Assembly: GCA_019057975.1 (NCBI GenBank)
Contig: JAHLWJ010000294.1
Coordinates: 1-5,869, forward strand
Reading direction: 5' to 3'
Source: Promethearchaeota archaeon
GTDB taxonomy: Archaea; Asgardarchaeota; Lokiarchaeia; Sigynarchaeales; SOKP01
DNA: 5,869 nt
The notes beneath the pieces were generated by a model. The model ran no database searches, had not been told where the DNA came from, and saw only the letters and a program-made list of their open reading frames with translations. Every line of letters begins with the position of its first letter. Position 1 is the stretch's first letter. The position numbers and the translations under genes are program-made. Below are positions 5,685 to 5,869 of this stretch, piece by piece.

Positions 5685-5723
5685 TAGTAGTAGTAGATTA
5701 TCATACCCTACCCTACCACTACC
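5685..5723. repeat. Short TAG triplet run and TACCC/TACC tract
   Basis: Four TAG triplets (5685-5696) are followed by two tandem TACCC units (5704-5713) and two looser TACC units at 5714 and 5720. The tract is much more strand-asymmetric and C-rich than its surroundings and sits between the palindrome and the phased TTTAC repeats. No function is assigned. Confidence 0.35.
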
Positions 5724-5733
5724 GCTATTCTAC

Positions 5734-5767
5734 TTTACTAACTTTACTTATCTTTACAAAGATTTAC
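5734..5767 (+). repeat. Four TTTAC direct repeats phased at one helical turn
   Basis: TTTAC starts at 5734, 5743, 5753 and 5763, spaced 9, 10 and 10 bases, so all copies face the same side of the helix. An inverted copy (GTAAA) lies at 5770-5774, and more copies form the palindrome at 5655-5669. The arrangement is iteron-like and fits cooperative binding of one protein. Whether it is an operator, a replication element or a chance product of AT-rich sequence cannot be settled from one window. Confidence 0.5.
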
Positions 5768-5869
5768 TCGTAAAACCTTATATTTTTTCTAATGAGATTC
5801 ATTTTTTGTTTCTAGGAAATTTTTCTTTAAATAAACTCGCTAAATTTAACTCATTAACTTATTAAAAGA

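Larger units (their letters stand above)
5568..5869. other. Non-coding region upstream of the HNH-type gene
   Basis: No convincing gene is seen here on either strand. It carries TATA-like elements for the minus-strand HNH gene: TTTAAATAG (5642-5650) and a weaker TTTTTTAAAATC (5593-5604), the latter about 31 bases from the TTG start. It also carries a palindrome, phased TTTAC repeats, a short TAG run and a TACCC tract, listed separately where clear. It probably serves as the regulatory region of the HNH gene, and any gene beyond the window's right edge cannot be judged. Confidence 0.5.

Noticed and set aside
5653..5865. 70-codon plus-strand open frame
   Set aside because: Its translation is rich in S, P, L, F and Y from underlying repeats (TAG, TACCC, TTTAC), it has no ribosome-binding site or placed promoter, and it runs across the repeat cluster. 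It looks like a chance frame.
1..5869. CRISPR array, tRNA or rRNA genes
   Set aside because: No regularly spaced 25-40 base repeats with unique spacers, and no cloverleaf-type or rRNA signature sequences were seen on either strand.
1..5869. Reassignment of UGA to a sense codon throughout the genome
   Set aside because: The evidence is thin: the winged-helix gene also ends in TGA, with a TAG two codons later, so it does not discriminate, and the other complete genes end in TAA. One split zinc ribbon is explained more simply by a local mutation or error.

Overview
The window is strongly AT-rich and probably comes from an archaeon, most likely an Asgard archaeon of Lokiarchaeia type. Three things suggest this. 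The gene at 80-928 starts with a longin-like domain of a kind I associate with Asgard genomes. Two genes are preceded by textbook archaeal BRE/TATA promoters placed for leaderless transcripts. One gene carries a eukaryote-like tandem array of C2H2 zinc fingers. The lineage call is from recall and motif reading, not from a database search.

Layout, left to right. Positions 1-68 hold what may be the 3' tail of a plus-strand gene. A longin-like gene converges on it from the minus strand (80-928). A 405-bp divergent spacer follows, with a possible gene remnant (1088-1246, minus), repeated AGTTAA motifs and a strong promoter. The promoter serves a two-gene plus-strand operon: an acidic protein with a winged-helix-like N-terminus (1334-2263), overlapping by ATGA a protein made of eight C2H2-type fingers plus a C-terminal PIN-like nuclease domain (2260-3375). 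A convergent spacer with an 11-bp inverted repeat separates this operon from two minus-strand genes: a PD-(D/E)XK nuclease-like protein (3486-4409, own leaderless promoter) and an HNH-type protein with several zinc ribbons (4686-5567). The last 300 bases hold no convincing gene but contain a palindrome and four helically phased TTTAC repeats upstream of the HNH gene.

Three neighbouring genes carry three different nuclease-type folds (PIN-like, PD-(D/E)XK, HNH), which suggests an accessory or defence-type region. The most distinctive item is the fusion of a zinc-finger array to a PIN-like domain, translationally coupled to a putative winged-helix partner. This could be a nucleic-acid-targeting nuclease with its regulator, or a toxin-antitoxin-like pair. 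The second is the HNH gene's stop: an in-frame TGA falls exactly between the two halves of a CxxC/CxxC zinc ribbon, and the frame stays open for 50 more codons. This implies a recent nonsense mutation, a sequence error, or recoding.
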